Shown in pieces: positions 1-11,225 of a stretch of 64,000 bases of DNA. The notes under the pieces were generated by a model. The model saw nothing but the letters and a program-made list of their open reading frames with translations. It searched no databases and had not been told where the DNA came from. The translations under genes and the position numbers were made by a program. Source of the stretch: Cordylochernes scorpioides (lineage: Eukaryota; Arthropoda; Arachnida; Pseudoscorpiones; Chernetidae); the NCBI GenBank assembly GCA_030710605.1, contig CP092865.1, positions 138,969,303-139,033,302 on the forward strand. The letters are read 5' to 3'. Numbering within the stretch: position 1 is the stretch's first letter; each line of letters opens with the position of its first letter.

Positions 1-456
1 TTTCAATTGGTCTAACCCTTAAGGTTTTCATCCTTCCTAATTTAATATATTATCTTATATCGTGTCCTCCACATTTACACTAGATTGTCTTTAAAATAAG
101 CTTATATATATATATAAAAAAAAATTTACAAAAATCTAACTTCTCTCATCAAGAGAGAAAATAGAGCAAAAAATAATCTTTTCTCTCTCTCTAATTAGCT
201 TTATTTTATATTTGGAAAATTATTATCATGGTTCTGTCTTTGCTCTTCTCTTTAAAACTTTCTCTTCGCTTATTCCTTTTCTCACCCAGCCTATGACGCG
301 TAACTGCCGATGCTTTACTGGTGTTACCTTTTTTTTTCTCTTTTTTAAAAATATAATCTAACTAATTATTTATTACAAAAAAAAAATTAAAAAACAAACC
401 TCACACATTTAAATTAAATAAAAAAAAATTATTAATCTTAAAATTTTTCATAACTA

Positions 457-487
<31 letters not shown>
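1..487. other. AT-rich DNA without a gene
   Basis: No coding signal is visible. The stretch is AT-rich with poly-A and poly-T runs and ends in a TA dinucleotide microsatellite (about 461-489) that served as the mariner target. Confidence 0.7.
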
Positions 488-491
<4 letters not shown>

Positions 492-1776
492 AGGTCTATT
501 AGTATGAAACGCGAAAATGGGCGCCAGAGGCCGCTGTGCAACTTTATTTGAGCCGATGGTGGCGCTGTTGTAGGCGTTTTGTTCTTTGACTCACGTGTCA
601 TCAGCATGCGTGCAGTTTTAGAAAAATTAATTTCGTGGAAAATTTCTGGAGCCCGTGGAAAATGGCGATTTTAGAGCCAAAAAGTGCCCATTTGCGGGAA
701 GTTTTGTTGTTCGCCTTCAACTGGAAGAAAAGTGCCACTGAAGCCCACCGAATGCTCGAGGAAGTTTACAGCGACCATGCTCTGAGCAAATCGCAGTGAT
801 ACAGGTGGTTTAAAAAATTCCAAAGTGGCGATTTCGAACTTGATAATGAACCACGCGGAAAATCACCCCAAAAGTTCGAGGACGCTGAACTGCAAGTTTG
901 TTGGATGAGGACAGTACCCAAACGCAGGAGAAACTCGCGAAACAGCTCCAGGTGTCTCAAGGTGCCGTTTCCCTACGTTTAAACAGCCTCGGATTGACGT
1001 AAAAGCTTTCCAGATGGGTCCCCCACGAGTTGAGTGAAAGGCAGCAAGAACGGCGTCTGGTAACCTGCGAAGGGCTGCTCGCCAGGCATGAAAAGAAGTC
1101 ATTTTTGCACCGAATCGTAACTTCTGATGAGAAATGGATCCACTTCAGCAATCCTACGCGGCAAAAGTCGTGGGGCCTGCCAGGCCAATTTCCAAAACAG
1201 ACGCCTAGGCCCAATCGCTTCGGAAAAAAGGCAATGCTTTGCGTATGGTGGGACCAGACCGGCGTAGTATATTTCGAGCTCCTGAAACCTGGCGAAACGG
1301 TCAAAACTAGTCGCTACGAACAACAAATGCACAGTTTGAGAGAGGCGTTGAATGAAAAAAGACCGGAATGGCGTGAAAAGCACAACAAGCTGATACTGCA
1401 GCATTACAACGCTCCAGCCCACAACGCTACGGTGGTCAAAAACACCATAAAAGACTTGAACTGGGAACTCTTACCCCACCCGCCGAACTCACCAGACTTA
1501 GCGCTGTCGGACTACCACCTTTTCACATCTTTAGGACACGCCCTGAAAAACCAGGAATTTTCGAACTCAGACATACTCCGAAAATGGCTTGTTGACTGGT
1601 TCGACTCAAAAGAAATTGAATTTTTTAGACAAGGAATTCTAAAATTGCCTGAAAGGTGGTCCGAGTGTATAGCTAATCAGGGCAATTACTTTGAATAAAA
1701 AATATTTTGTTGTATGGAATTGGTGAACTTTTGAATTCACTGAAAATTTTCGCGTTTCATACTAATAGACCTGGTA
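488..1776 (+). mobile_element. mariner-1, full-length but dead
   Basis: The element spans 490-1774 with perfect 29-bp terminal inverted repeats (490-518 and 1746-1774, beginning CCAGGTCTATTAGTATG). TA target duplications sit at 488-489 and 1775-1776. The length of 1285 bp is normal for mariner. The single gene inside is broken (see the transposase entry), so this copy could move only if a transposase were supplied in trans. A 16-nt piece of the same terminus recurs alone at 54847-54862. Confidence 0.95.
662..1698 (+). pseudogene. mariner transposase pseudogene
   Basis: The family cuts and pastes mariner DNA with an N-terminal helix-turn-helix and a D,D34D catalytic core. The ATG at 662 opens a reading frame that hits TGA at 797-799. 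The frame then shifts by about position 895, and a second stop (TAA) lies at 1000-1002. From 1030 the frame is open for 222 codons to 1698 and shows the motifs TSDEKWIH (first Asp), HYNAPAH (where the second catalytic Asp is replaced by Tyr) and SPDLALSDYHLF (third Asp). Two stops, one frameshift and a lost catalytic Asp make it inactive. The ORF starting at 1030 is only the C-terminal part, not a separate gene. Confidence 0.93.
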
Positions 1777-1989
1777 AATGAATATTGTATGTTTGTTTGT
1801 TTGTTGGTTTGTATGTCCGGTATACAAATTCGCAGTAGTTCACTAATTCAAACCAAAATTTCCATACATAGGTAAAAAAATACGGGGAAGACGATAGGCT
1901 ATTTTAAAAAATATATAAATCAATTATTAAAACTATATATTTTTAGTCAGAAAATGATGATGACGTTATGGCTGTATCATGTTTGATTA

Positions 1990-2280
1990 TTAGATACATA
2001 ATTATATCGGGAAAAATTCCAAAAATCAGAGACCACTGGTGAAACCAGTTCATTATTTTGTACGCAGGAACAAAACTCTAACAGAAAAACATTCATTCGA
2101 GCAGAAAACAAAAGCCAGATCATCTTTCTATAAAAATATCGCATCTCAGACACAAAGTTTGGAGAGGGACGTTGCACAAAAGTGATATCCACGGTGCCAA
2201 TTTATAATTGTAACGAATATTATTTGAATAAAAACATTTAATCGGGTAAAACCCGGGCGTTGCCCGGGTCATTCGGCTAG
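1990..2280 (+). mobile_element. Helitron-like element, 3' portion
   Basis: The right end has the Helitron hallmark: a GC hairpin (CCCGGGCGTTGCCCGGG) followed by a short spacer and CTAG at 2277-2280, then T. The body from about 2075 resembles the reverse complement of 10560-10650. The last 90 bases resemble the reverse complement of the copy at 58327-58520. No protein is encoded. The left boundary is approximate. Confidence 0.7.
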
Positions 2281-2898
2281 TGTATATATAAATGCATGTA
2301 TGTGTGTGTGTCTGTCCTTTATGCCTGACCAAACCACTCATTGGAACGCCATGGTACTTTGGGAAGTTATTTAGTATAGTACTGGGAAGGTTTCTGAAAA
2401 ATAATTTCTTGAATATCTTGAATATCCTTAGAGTTATTTGCAGATTTGTAGATTTAACTCGAAAGCAGCGCCCCCATTGTGACGATAATAACAAGTTTTT
2501 TCATCTATAAGTGTTATTATCACTAAGTTTATTATCTTGAAGAGTATTTATCAAAAATAAGATTTTCTACCTATTAATTGCGCACAAGTCAGAGTTAGTT
2601 ATCGAGTATTTTTAAAGGGACCGGGGAAAAAATGTTCACTAGATAAAATGATGATTTTGTAATGTAGAAAATTAGGAAAGACAAAATTCAGGATACCACG
2701 GCAATTTATTTGAGACAAGAATAATGATACAATTCCAAGGCAAGATACTATTCCTTTAACTTACAATTACAGAGGGAACCAATTAATATTGATTTTATTC
2801 AACATATCGAGTATTTTTCAAGGGACTGGGAAAAATGTTCACTTTATCACAAACCTTTACTCGGGTAAAACCCGGGCGAAGCCGGGTACATCCGCTAG
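2281..2898 (+). mobile_element. Non-autonomous Helitron-like element
   Basis: This copy abuts the previous 3' terminus directly. It starts in a TATATATAAATG segment and ends with the hairpin CCCGGGCGAAGCCGGG, spacer TACATCCG, and CTAG at 2895-2898 followed by TT. A 2340-2480 segment (GGGAAGTTATTTAGTATAGT and a Gly/Arg-codon-like GCAGCGCC block) recurs at 11575-11700, 23690-23830 (reverse) and 55465-55580. No Rep/helicase gene is present. Confidence 0.75.
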
Positions 2899-4161
2899 TT
2901 ATAAATATACACCATTCTATATACAGTTACGAGCGTCATGCGTTCTTAATTCTTCATCTCTGTCACTGTTTGCTTTTTTTTTTGGAATGGCGCTCTCCTA
3001 TTGGTTGGCTACGATCACGCCACCTTTGACCCCCCCACCCCCCCATCATGCCCCCCCCCCACTCGCTTTTTGGTTTTTGTAACTATTGTGTTGGAGCGGG
3101 TCGCTCTTTATATAAATGCATATATTAGTTAATAACTAAATGGAATCCTCTCTTTCTTTTTCCCAGTAAGAGACGCCTACGGAAGCCAACAGTACATAGA
3201 CAGATAAAGCACATAGGCTATAGTTATTTAGGAATAGATCTAAAAATAATTGATGAAATGTGAAGTTTGGAAAACAATTTTTAATCAGTCGTACAAAGTA
3301 TATAGTCATCTGTCTATTCTTACCATCCGTACTGATAACTGAAAAGTCACATACAATTAATTCAGATGAAACGTGACCCTATTGTCTTGTAGTTCTGATC
3401 TATAACCAAATTAATACCTTTTCACAATTCAATAGTGAAACTTCATTTTGTTACTAAAGAAAATATTTTTAATTTTTCATATATATTTCTATAATTTAGT
3501 ATTGAATAACAGATTATACCAAACATGATATATGCACAAATTATTTAGAGTGCTCATATAAAAAACCACATATTAATGGCTTACATTATATATGTGTTCC
3601 GGTCAATATAAATAAAATATTATTAGAATTGTCTGTAACTTATAATCAGATTTAAACTAAAGTTAGAATATACACACAGAATATTTACACGTAGGTGTTC
3701 TTGAATCGAACAATATTCATAACTTCAGTGAAGAAAAGCCATACACACATGCCCTCTAAAAAGTACATATGAACACACACATGCACACAGTAAGACACAC
3801 ATATACAAATAAACATAAACACACAATGTCATAATTACAACCACCACAACAAAAACAAAAACTAATTTTTATTAATTTTTAAATATTTTTTCTACTCTTT
3901 CTTTTAGAGTCAATTCATATATTCATTGTTCGAAGAGATTGGTATGGGAGTCAGGCAAGAGGGTTGAAACTACCGCCGGGTTTGCCTTTGATAAGACCCG
4001 GCCCGGTTCCAATCTCTTTCCATCCTGGTTGAACCAATATGGTTTCCATTAACACAAGGCAAACAAATTTGACTCCATTTTACACTTTAAAAATGTAATT
4101 AAAAGTGTTATCAACACAAAAAAAAATAAAAAATTACTTTCAAAAAATTTAAATTTTCTTT
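2899..4161. other. AT-rich DNA without a gene
   Basis: No coding signal is visible. There is a C-rich run near 3029-3062 and a degenerate CA/ACAC tract at about 3750-3830. A short GC-richer patch lies at 3940-4030, with no recognisable identity. Confidence 0.6.
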
Positions 4162-4395
4162 TGTTAGGTTTTTCATTATTATTATTATTATTGTATTTTA
4201 TTAATTAATTATAATTCATATTCATAGAATTTTATTGTTACTTATCATCATTTTCTTTTTTTTTTCTTCTTCTGTTTTCTTTTGTGATATAAATACAACT
4301 AAATCGCATTAAATCGTTTGTTGTGTGAAATAAATCGAATTGAATCGAGTCAGCTCGTTCTTTCTAGAAGAAACTTCAAAGAAAACGTGCTAACA
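4162..4395 (+). repeat. 5' LTR of BEL-1
   Basis: TGTTAG...CTAACA, 234 bp. It contains a TATA-like box (TATAAATA, 4288-4295) and an AATAAA-type signal near 4329, as expected for U3/R. It matches 9641-9886. Confidence 0.93.
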
Positions 4396-4400
4396 TTTTT

Positions 4401-4418
4401 TGGTGCCGAAACCCGGGA
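4401..4418 (+). other. Primer-binding site, tRNA-Phe type
   Basis: TGGTGCCGAAACCCGGGA starts 5 nt after the LTR. Its reverse complement TCCCGGGTTTCGGCACCA is what I recall as the 3' end of animal tRNA-Phe with CCA added, so minus-strand synthesis was probably primed by tRNA-Phe. Confidence 0.8.
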
Positions 4419-4497
4419 AAGAAGTAGAAGAAATAGAAAGTTCTTAGAAGCCATAGAAATAAAGAAAGGTAAGGTTTTGAATACTAATCTTTAAAAT

Positions 4498-5778
4498 ATG
4501 GAAACAGAAATCTTAATTTTTGAATCTCTGATTAAAAGTTTAGAATTTATAAAAGCAGATGTAGAATATAATTTAGAAAAAATGATAAATACGCACTTAT
4601 GCAAAATAAAGAAGACTTGTTAAATTTAAAAGCTAGCTTTGATAATCAATATGTGAAATTAGTAAAATATAAAGGTATTAATGCTGAAGAAAAATTTAAG
4701 GTATCCTTTGAGGCAAAGTCTAAAATCAATTCTTTTTGATAAAAATAAATAGATCGCTGGGAAATTTAATTTTCTGGTGAAGAGCATTTAGAACTTCCCA
4801 AATTTCAAATTCCACCTTTAGTGGTGATAGTTCAGATTGGCTGAGTTTTAAGGAAATTTTTATTAGATCTATTGATCAAAATCCAACACTGGGAAATTTT
4901 CACAAACTTCAATATTTAAATTCTGCACTAAAAGGAAATGCCGCTAGACTTATCAGGGCGTTCAATATTTCTGATGAAAATTATCCTATTGACTGGCAAA
5001 CCTTGGTCAATAGATTCGACAAAAAAGTGAATTGGCTTTTAAACAAATTCAAAATTTGTATGATCTAAAAAATGTAAAACAAGAATCGACTAAAGGTTTA
5101 CTTGATCTCCTGGACACTTGTAACGAAAACATTCAGAATCTCTCTATCCTCGGATTGGAACGTAATAATTTATCAGATATGATTTTAATTCAAAAAATTC
5201 AATCAAAACTCGATCGTTCAATAAGAAAGGAATGGGAGATGAGTTTGCTTGAGAAAGAATATCCATCGTATGAAAAGATGATTTTTTTCCTGGAAAGATT
5301 TGCTGGAAGTCTCGGGAGTTTTCAGAATAAAGAAAATTCAAAACAATTCTACAAAATGAATAAATACACTCATTCTCATTCAGCAACATTTGCCTCTGGC
5401 TCTAGTATAGATAGCAGAGTCAAGTCATGCGTCTTATGTGAAGGTGAACATTTTTTGTTAAAATGTCCTAAGTTTAATGGTATGATGTTACCTGAAAGAT
5501 GGATATTTGTAAAAGATAATCGTCTATGTTATCACTGTCTAAGATCTAACCATAGAGTATCGTCATACGTCTTCACGCAAAATTGCAAATCATGTAATAA
5601 GAGACATCATACTCTTTTGCATAATTTCAAACCGGAAATGTTAAGTCCTGTTGCGGACATATCTCCATTGACCCATGCCAGTGTCTCATGTTTTGCAGAC
5701 AATAAAAGTCATGATCGGATATTACCCTCTACGGCTTTAATAAAGGTCAAATCGGAAAACGGGGTTTCTCAAACATGT
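4498..5778 (+). pseudogene. BEL/Pao gag pseudogene
   Basis: The region begins with ATG at about 4498 and runs in shifted blocks. A DUF1759-like segment (DWLSFKEIFIRS, about 4835-5020) breaks at about 5025 and continues in the ORF 5032-5826. This ORF carries LLDLLDTCNENIQNLSILG and a Cys/His-rich tail: CVLCEGEHFLLKC, CYHCLRSNH and CKSCNKRHH. These act as zinc knuckles in the capsid precursor. At least three frameshifts are visible. The last part of ORF 5032-5826 beyond about 5775 is read in the wrong frame, and the protease lies in another frame. Confidence 0.85.
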
Positions 5779-6322
5779 AGAGCCCTTTATAGATACAGGC
5801 TCTCAAAGGTGTCTTATAACAAATAGTTGTCGAAAGAAATTAAATCTTCCACTTGCTGAATGTAAAACTACAGTTTTTGGTTTGGGAAACAAACTTGTAG
5901 AACAATCAATGGGTGAGGTCTCTCTCCAATTTAGCCCACATATCTCAAACCTAATATTCAACGCCAATTCTATAGTCATTGATAAGATCACATCAGAATT
6001 GCCCAATTTCTTTATAAAAATGGATAATTGGCCTTATTTGAAAATTCTTCTGCTGACTGACTCCAATTTTGACAAATCTAGCCAGCATATTTAGTGATAG
6101 GAGCAGAGCTTGCTCCATGCTTATTTAACGGGAAGGTTAGATTCCAAAATTTATCTGGACCCATTGGGATGGTTACTTACAGGTAAAATATTACTGTCAG
6201 GTGAAAATTCCAATCAAGATATAACTATGTTCGCGTCGGAGGAACAAGATGATTTTCTCAAAATATTCTGGGAGCTGGAGTCAGTACCCTCTGCCAAATC
6301 TTTAACCAGAGAAGAAATTTAG
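5776..6322 (+). pseudogene. BEL/Pao aspartic protease pseudogene
   Basis: The active-site motif PFIDTGSQRCLITNS is read from about 5780 in a frame different from the upstream gag ORF. The expected downstream segments follow: FGLGNKLVEQSMGEV, and after a frameshift near 6090 the GRLDSKIYLDPLGWLLTGK block (6128-6190) that precedes the RT in this family. The ORFs at 5882-6094 and 6110-6322 are pieces of it. Stops separate the blocks. Confidence 0.8.
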
Positions 6323-6502
6323 TGTGAAGAAATATATATTAATAACCTCAAAATTCTGGAAGATGGAAGGTACTCTGTTGGGCTGCCATTTAGAACATTG
6401 CCAACTCTTGGCGAATCTAGGATAAATGCTCTGAAATGATTTCTATCACTTGAAAGAAAATTACAAAAATCTCCAAGTATCCTAAAACAATATTGTGATT
6501 TC

Positions 6503-7400
6503 ATGGACGAATATATTTTAATAAATCATATGGAGCTTATTCCCAGTGTTGAGCTGGAAACACCTTCAGGACAATGTTATTATATACCTCATCATTGTGT
6601 TTTTAAGGAGCAAAGCACTACCACTAAATTGAGAGTTGTTTTTGATGCATCTTGCAAAACTAGCAATGGCAAATCTCTAAATGACTTTCTTCATGTATAG
6701 GACCAAAACTACAACAGGATTTAAGTCCTTTTATTTTATATGTATAGATGGCGCGTTATTGCTTTGTGATATCTTCAACATTCTGATAAGATTTCGAACA
6801 CGCCCAATAGCTTTTTAAGGAGATATAGAGAAAATGTATCGCCAAGTAAGAATTTATTCTAAGGATTGTGATTTACAGAGATTTTTTGGAGAAAAAAACA
6901 TCAGAACCTTTATTAGATTATAGACTACTGACTGTGACATATGGATTGTCTTGTGCGCCATATCTCGCCATGCGTACCCTACATCAACTTGCAAGGGACA
7001 AGGTGTCAACTTTCCCAGTGGCCTCAAAAATAGTACAAACCGATTTTTATGTTGATATTTCGCTTTCTGGTGCAGATACAATTGAAGAAGCTACAAGTCA
7101 TATTCGTGAAGTCAATAATATTCTTTCTTCAGCCGGATTTTCTCTTAGGAAATGGAGATCAAACGTCCCGGAGGTTCTTTCTGGATTTCAGAACAGGTTG
7201 AAAATAGGCATAATCTTCGGGATTTTGAGAGTGATTCATGTGTAAAAATACTTGGTATTTGTTGGAATCCTTCCTTGGACATTTTCAGATTCTTGTTAAT
7301 GACATTCCAGAACAAACGAATTCTAAAAGACATGTGTTGTCTCACATCTCCTGAATCTTTGATCCTATAGGCTGGCTATCACCAGTTATTATTCGTCTTA
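6503..7400 (+). pseudogene. BEL/Pao reverse transcriptase pseudogene
   Basis: RT fingers/palm motifs are readable: CYYIPHHCVF, TKLRVVFDAS (about 6625-6660) and, after a degraded 6700-6870 stretch, the block LTVTYGLSCAPYLAMRTLHQLA (about 6930-6995). The YxDD box is altered: YVDISLSGADT at about 7045 has Ile in place of the second catalytic Asp. A frameshift follows near 7190. It is non-functional. Confidence 0.85.
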
Positions 7401-7405
7401 AAATT

Positions 7406-7995
7406 TTGCTTCAATCACTTTGGAAACAGAAGTTGAATTGGGATTATCCCATGCCTGATACTTTGTGCTCTCAATGGAAGAAAATTGAAATTAAATTATT
7501 CGTATTAAATAAAATTCAAATTCCTAGATACTTCTCGTGCAGGGGAGCTTTACTTTCTATTGAACTTCATCGTTTTTGTGACTCTTCAGAAGTTGCATAT
7601 GCGGCAGTATTTTATATAAGATCTCATTTCAAATCGGGCCAAGTGAAAGTTTCTCTGATTGCTTCCAAGACGAGGGTAGCTCCTCTGAAAATGATTTCCA
7701 TACCACGACTGGAGCTGTGCGCTGCTCTTCTTCTCGCAACTTTATATGATACTATTCGCAATTCTTTATGCTTACAAATTGATAGAGTATTTTTATGGAC
7801 TGATTCCAAAATTGTTCTCAGCTGGATTAAATCTGAATCTAGACATTGGAAACCATTTGTCGGAAATAGGATTGCTGAAGTTCAAAGATTGACTTTACAT
7901 TCTTCCTGACATTATGTCATTTCGAAAGATAATCCTGCAGATTGCGCTTCCAGAGGTATAACTCCTTCAGAGCTGGTGGATCACTCTCTTTGGTA
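7406..7995 (+). pseudogene. BEL/Pao RNase H pseudogene
   Basis: The ORF 7406-7909 shows HRFCDSSEVAYAAVFY (first Asp), RLELCAALL (Glu) and LWTDSKIVLSWI (Asp), the conserved RNase H acidic residues of BEL/Pao pol. After a TGA at 7907-7909 the tail continues with NPADCASRG, the usual end of this domain, to about 7995. The ORF opens with the connection segment. Confidence 0.85.
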
Positions 7996-8020
7996 GCGAG
8001 GACCAACTTGGCTCTCGGAT

Positions 8021-9618
8021 GTGAACTTTGAAGATACAGTTCAAACTCAATATGATTTTCCGAAAGAAATTTCAGGTGAAAGACGAAAAACTTTCTCTGT
8101 TTTTCATTCCACTAATCTTCTTTTCCCAGACTTCATTTTCAAATACTCAAATATCAACGAACCTGTTAGAATTACAGCATGGATTTATAGATTTGTATTC
8201 AATGTCCAATGTTCTTTCAATGAAAGAAAGAAAGGATATCTATCTTCAAGCGAATTAACAAGTTCAATTCACAATATCATTCGTTTCATTCAAAGTTCTG
8301 AATTTCAATCAGAAATTACCTGTTGCAAACAAAAGAAATTTTTACCAACTAACTCAAGGCTTTTATCTTTGAATCCTTTCATTGATGAATCTGGACTATT
8401 ACGGGTTGGAGGAAGATTACGTCATTCAAATCTGCAATTTGATGGAAAGCATCCAATAATATTACCAAGAGATCATTTTATCACGAAATTAATAGTGCGA
8501 CGGTGTCATCTGGATCATTTACATTCTGGTCTTCAACTGACCATGTCAGCACTACGATTACGATATTGGATTCCTGCAGGCAGAAGTTTGGTCAAGAAAA
8601 TAATCCACCAATGCATGGTGTGTTTCAGGGCTAAACGCCAAAATACCAAGCAATTCATGGGAGATCTGCCTATGCACCGAATTGTGAAATCAAATCCGTT
8701 CACTAAAATTGGAATCGACTTTGCAGAGGGACCGTTTTTGATGAAACCAAACATCCAAATATCCAAAGTAAAATCAAAATCATATGTTGCTTTATTTGTA
8801 AGTTTCTGCACAAAAGCAATTCATATAGAAATTGTATCAGACCTATCTTCATCGGCTTTCCTCACAGCTCTCAAGCGGTTTATTTCTCGTCGAGGAAAAC
8901 CTTCTGATCTTTTTAGCGATAACGGGACCAACTTTAGGGGAGCTAACAACATTCTCCGAGAGAAGTTTGATATATTGAAGCTTCAACAATTCAAAAATTC
9001 ATATCTAATGAACGAATCAACTGGCATTTTATACCTCCTTCCGCCCCAAATTTCGGAGGTATCTGGGAGGCTGGAATAAAATCCTTCAAATTTCATCTTC
9101 TCAGATGCTTAAAGTCTCAGATACTCACATTTGAAGAGCTGAGTACTCTGACAACTCAAATAGAAGCTTGTTTAAATTCGCGACCTATTTGTCCTCTAAG
9201 TTCAGATTCAGACGATTTTAATCCTCTTACAACAGGACATTTCTTAATCGGGAGACCCTTAACTGCCCCTCCAGAATCTAATGATGATGATGGTGTTCCG
9301 GTAAACTACCTCGATCGCTGGAGCCTAAATCAAAAAATTAAAAATGTATATTGGAAATGTTGGAATCGAGAATACCTCAAAAATTGGAAACAACCCCTAA
9401 AATGGCAAAAATCCTCACCCAACATTAAGGAAGGTGACCTCATCTTGCTCAAGGATACCATATCACCACCAGCAATGTATTGGAGCCTTGGTCGCATCAC
9501 CAAAGTCTTTCCGGGAGCGGACGGAAAAGTTCGAGTCGTCGAGGTGAAGTCCAAGCACCAAGAACGCCTTACTAGAACTGTCTCTAAAATAGTACCATTA
9601 CCTTTTGCTGAGGACTAA
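8021..9618 (+). pseudogene. BEL/Pao integrase pseudogene
   Basis: The ORF 8021-9079 holds the zinc-binding H2C2 region (RCHLDHLHSGLQLT ... HQCMVCFRAKR) and the first two core acidic residues (KIGIDFAEGP, FSDNGTNFRG). A frameshift near 9010-9030 moves the remainder into another frame. There GGIWEAGIKSFK supplies the catalytic Glu and the C-terminal domain runs to TAA at 9616-9618, ending VPLPFAED just before the 3' LTR. One shift separates the two halves. The last 600 bp have no ATG, so a start-codon search misses them. Confidence 0.9.
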
Positions 9619-9640
9619 GTTAGTCCACCGGGGTGGAGTA

Positions 9641-9886
9641 TGTTAGGTTTAATATTATTATTATTATTGTATTTTATTAATTAATTATAATTCATATTCA
9701 TAGAATTTTATTGTCACTTATCATTTTTTGTATTTTTTTTCTTCTGTTTCCTTTTGTGATATAAATACAACTAAATCGCATTAAATCGTAGTGTAATTCT
9801 CTTCTGGTGTGTGAAATAAATCGAATTGAATAGAATTGAGTTAACTCGTTCTTTCTAGAAGAAACTTCAAAGAAAACGTGCTAACA
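9641..9886 (+). repeat. 3' LTR of BEL-1
   Basis: TGTTAG...CTAACA, 246 bp, homologous to 4162-4395 with small indels. It is preceded by a short purine-rich CCGGGGTGGAGTA. Confidence 0.93.
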
Positions 9887-10130
9887 TCTTTCTTTTTAAC
9901 TTTAAATATTAGATAAAAAGATAACATGGTTCTATGTTTGCTCTTTTTCAATCAATTCTTCCTTTTTTTCTATTTTCTGCTTATATGACGCGTAACTGCC
10001 GAGGCTACAGCTTGAACTTGTTATAATCCTATGTTGTTACTTAAAATAAAATAAAAACTTTTTAATGCCCTAAAATTAAAATTTATATACTAGCCAAATG
10101 ACCCGGGCAACGCCCGTGTTTTACCCGACT

Positions 10131-10190
10131 GTAGATGTTACAACGGTGATCCTTAAGTCGCTGGTTCAAATCCGGCTCGAGGGAGCCGGC
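10131..10190 (+). other. tRNA-like segment (SINE-type?)
   Basis: GCTGGTTCAAATCCGGC folds as a T arm with an internal B-box-like GGTTCAAATCC, and an anticodon-arm-like CTTAAG lies upstream. No complete cloverleaf can be drawn. A tRNA-derived SINE fragment fits best. It is followed by a GC-rich 10190-10250 stretch of unknown nature. Confidence 0.4.
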
Positions 10191-10499
10191 GAGCACGTGA
10201 CCTCCCTGTGCGCGCGCATCCGTGACAGAGGCCGATGAGGAAAGACGGTCATGACTATATATAGGGATAACTAGCGGATGTGTACCCGGCTACGCCCGGG
10301 TTTTATCCGAGTGAAAGTTTGCCTAACGAATATTATTGATAATAATATTCTGGAATACACAGAATATTATGATAATAATTATAATTATATTCGTTACGTC
10401 ATATATATTATATAATATATGAAATTTATTTTTCGAGCAAACATATCCACTCTCTACTGAATAGATTTTTAAAAAGATATACATAAATAAAAATATCTA

Positions 10500-10541
10500 G
10501 AAATATACTACATGATCTTAGCCAAAAGGCCGATAAACGAT
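10500..10541 (-). pseudogene. U2 snRNA 5'-end fragment
   Basis: Read on the minus strand, the segment begins ATCG and contains TCGGCCTTTTGGCTAAGATC, then TGTAGTAT. These match the 5' domain of U2 snRNA, including the branch-site-pairing GUAGUA. A 2-nt deletion falls between the two blocks, and bases 5-8 differ. The match fades after about 40 nt, so this is a truncated U2-derived piece inside a repeat, not a functional snRNA gene. Confidence 0.75.
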
Positions 10542-10859
10542 ATTTTATATATAGAGATGAACTGGCTTCGTGTGTCTTCTGCTCGAGTGAATGTTTCGCT
10601 GGTAGAATTTTGTTCCTGCCTACTATTAATCATTATCTGGCTTCGCCCGTGGTCTGCTTTTGTGAATATTATCCAAATGATTTTTTGAATGCAATCAAGC
10701 ATGATACGGCAATATTGTCATCATCATTTCTGACTAAAAAAATATTGTTGCTCAGTACTTGGTTAAATATAATTTTTCTTGGTTAAAGTGCGACATAAAA
10801 ACTCTTCCAGATTTAACTCTCTGTCCTGTTAAAATTTCAGCGAGATTAGTTACATATTG

Positions 10860-11222
10860 AGGGCTTGCATAGCCGACAAACATGTTCCCGGCTTCGCCCG
10901 TTTTTTACTTGAGTAAAAGTATGCTTAACAAACATTTGTTAAAACGATTCTAGCAAACATCCAATCCCTACTGAATCTATAATTGTCTACACTCTCGATA
11001 ATTTTTCCCGGTCCCTTGAAAAATACTCGATAAGTTGAAAAAAATCAGTATTAATTGGTCCACTCGGTAATTTGAAGTTGAAGGAATAGTATCTTGCCAC
11101 AAACGAAAATTTGTAAATAACTGCATTTAGCGAATGTACCCGGCTTCGCACAGTTTTTATCCCAGTAAAAGTATGCCTAACGAACATTTGTTAAAACGAT
11201 TCTAGAAAACATCCAATCCACC
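10860..11222 (-). mobile_element. Two degenerate Helitron-like 3' ends
   Basis: CCCGGCTTCGCCCG (about 10889) and CCCGGCTTCGCAC (about 11143) are each followed by the family's TGCCTAACGAACATTTGTTA-like block. They are about 250 bp apart and in the same minus orientation. Both are truncated. Confidence 0.6.
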
Positions 11223-11225
11223 TAT

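Larger units (their letters stand above)
4162..9886 (+). mobile_element. BEL-1, complete but decayed BEL/Pao LTR retrotransposon
   Basis: The LTRs begin TGTTAG and end CTAACA. The element is flanked by a 5-bp direct repeat TCTTT (4157-4161 and 9887-9891), the size expected for BEL/Pao integration. An 18-nt primer-binding site follows the 5' LTR. The order of domains is gag (DUF1759 type, zinc knuckles), aspartic protease, RT, RNase H, integrase, typical of BEL/Pao. Every domain is broken by stops and frameshifts, so this is an old dead copy. The LTRs differ by substitutions and indels (234 versus 246 bp), which agrees with age. Confidence 0.95.
10090..10745 (-). mobile_element. Helitron-like 3' ends, nested
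   Basis: Two Helitron-type termini in minus orientation lie 180 bp apart, at 10090 (CTAG then an ACCCGGGCAACGCCCGTGT hairpin) and at 10271 (CTAGCGGATG then a CCCGGCTACGCCCGGG hairpin). The 10560-10650 stretch is homologous, reversed, to 2075-2140. The first terminus is followed by a tRNA-like block and the second by a U2-like block, so the region is a composite of insertions. Confidence 0.65.

Noticed and set aside
10225-10255. CCGATGAGGAAAGACGG as a hammerhead core
   Set aside because: The CUGANGA and GAAA boxes are not correctly placed and no helix II can form.
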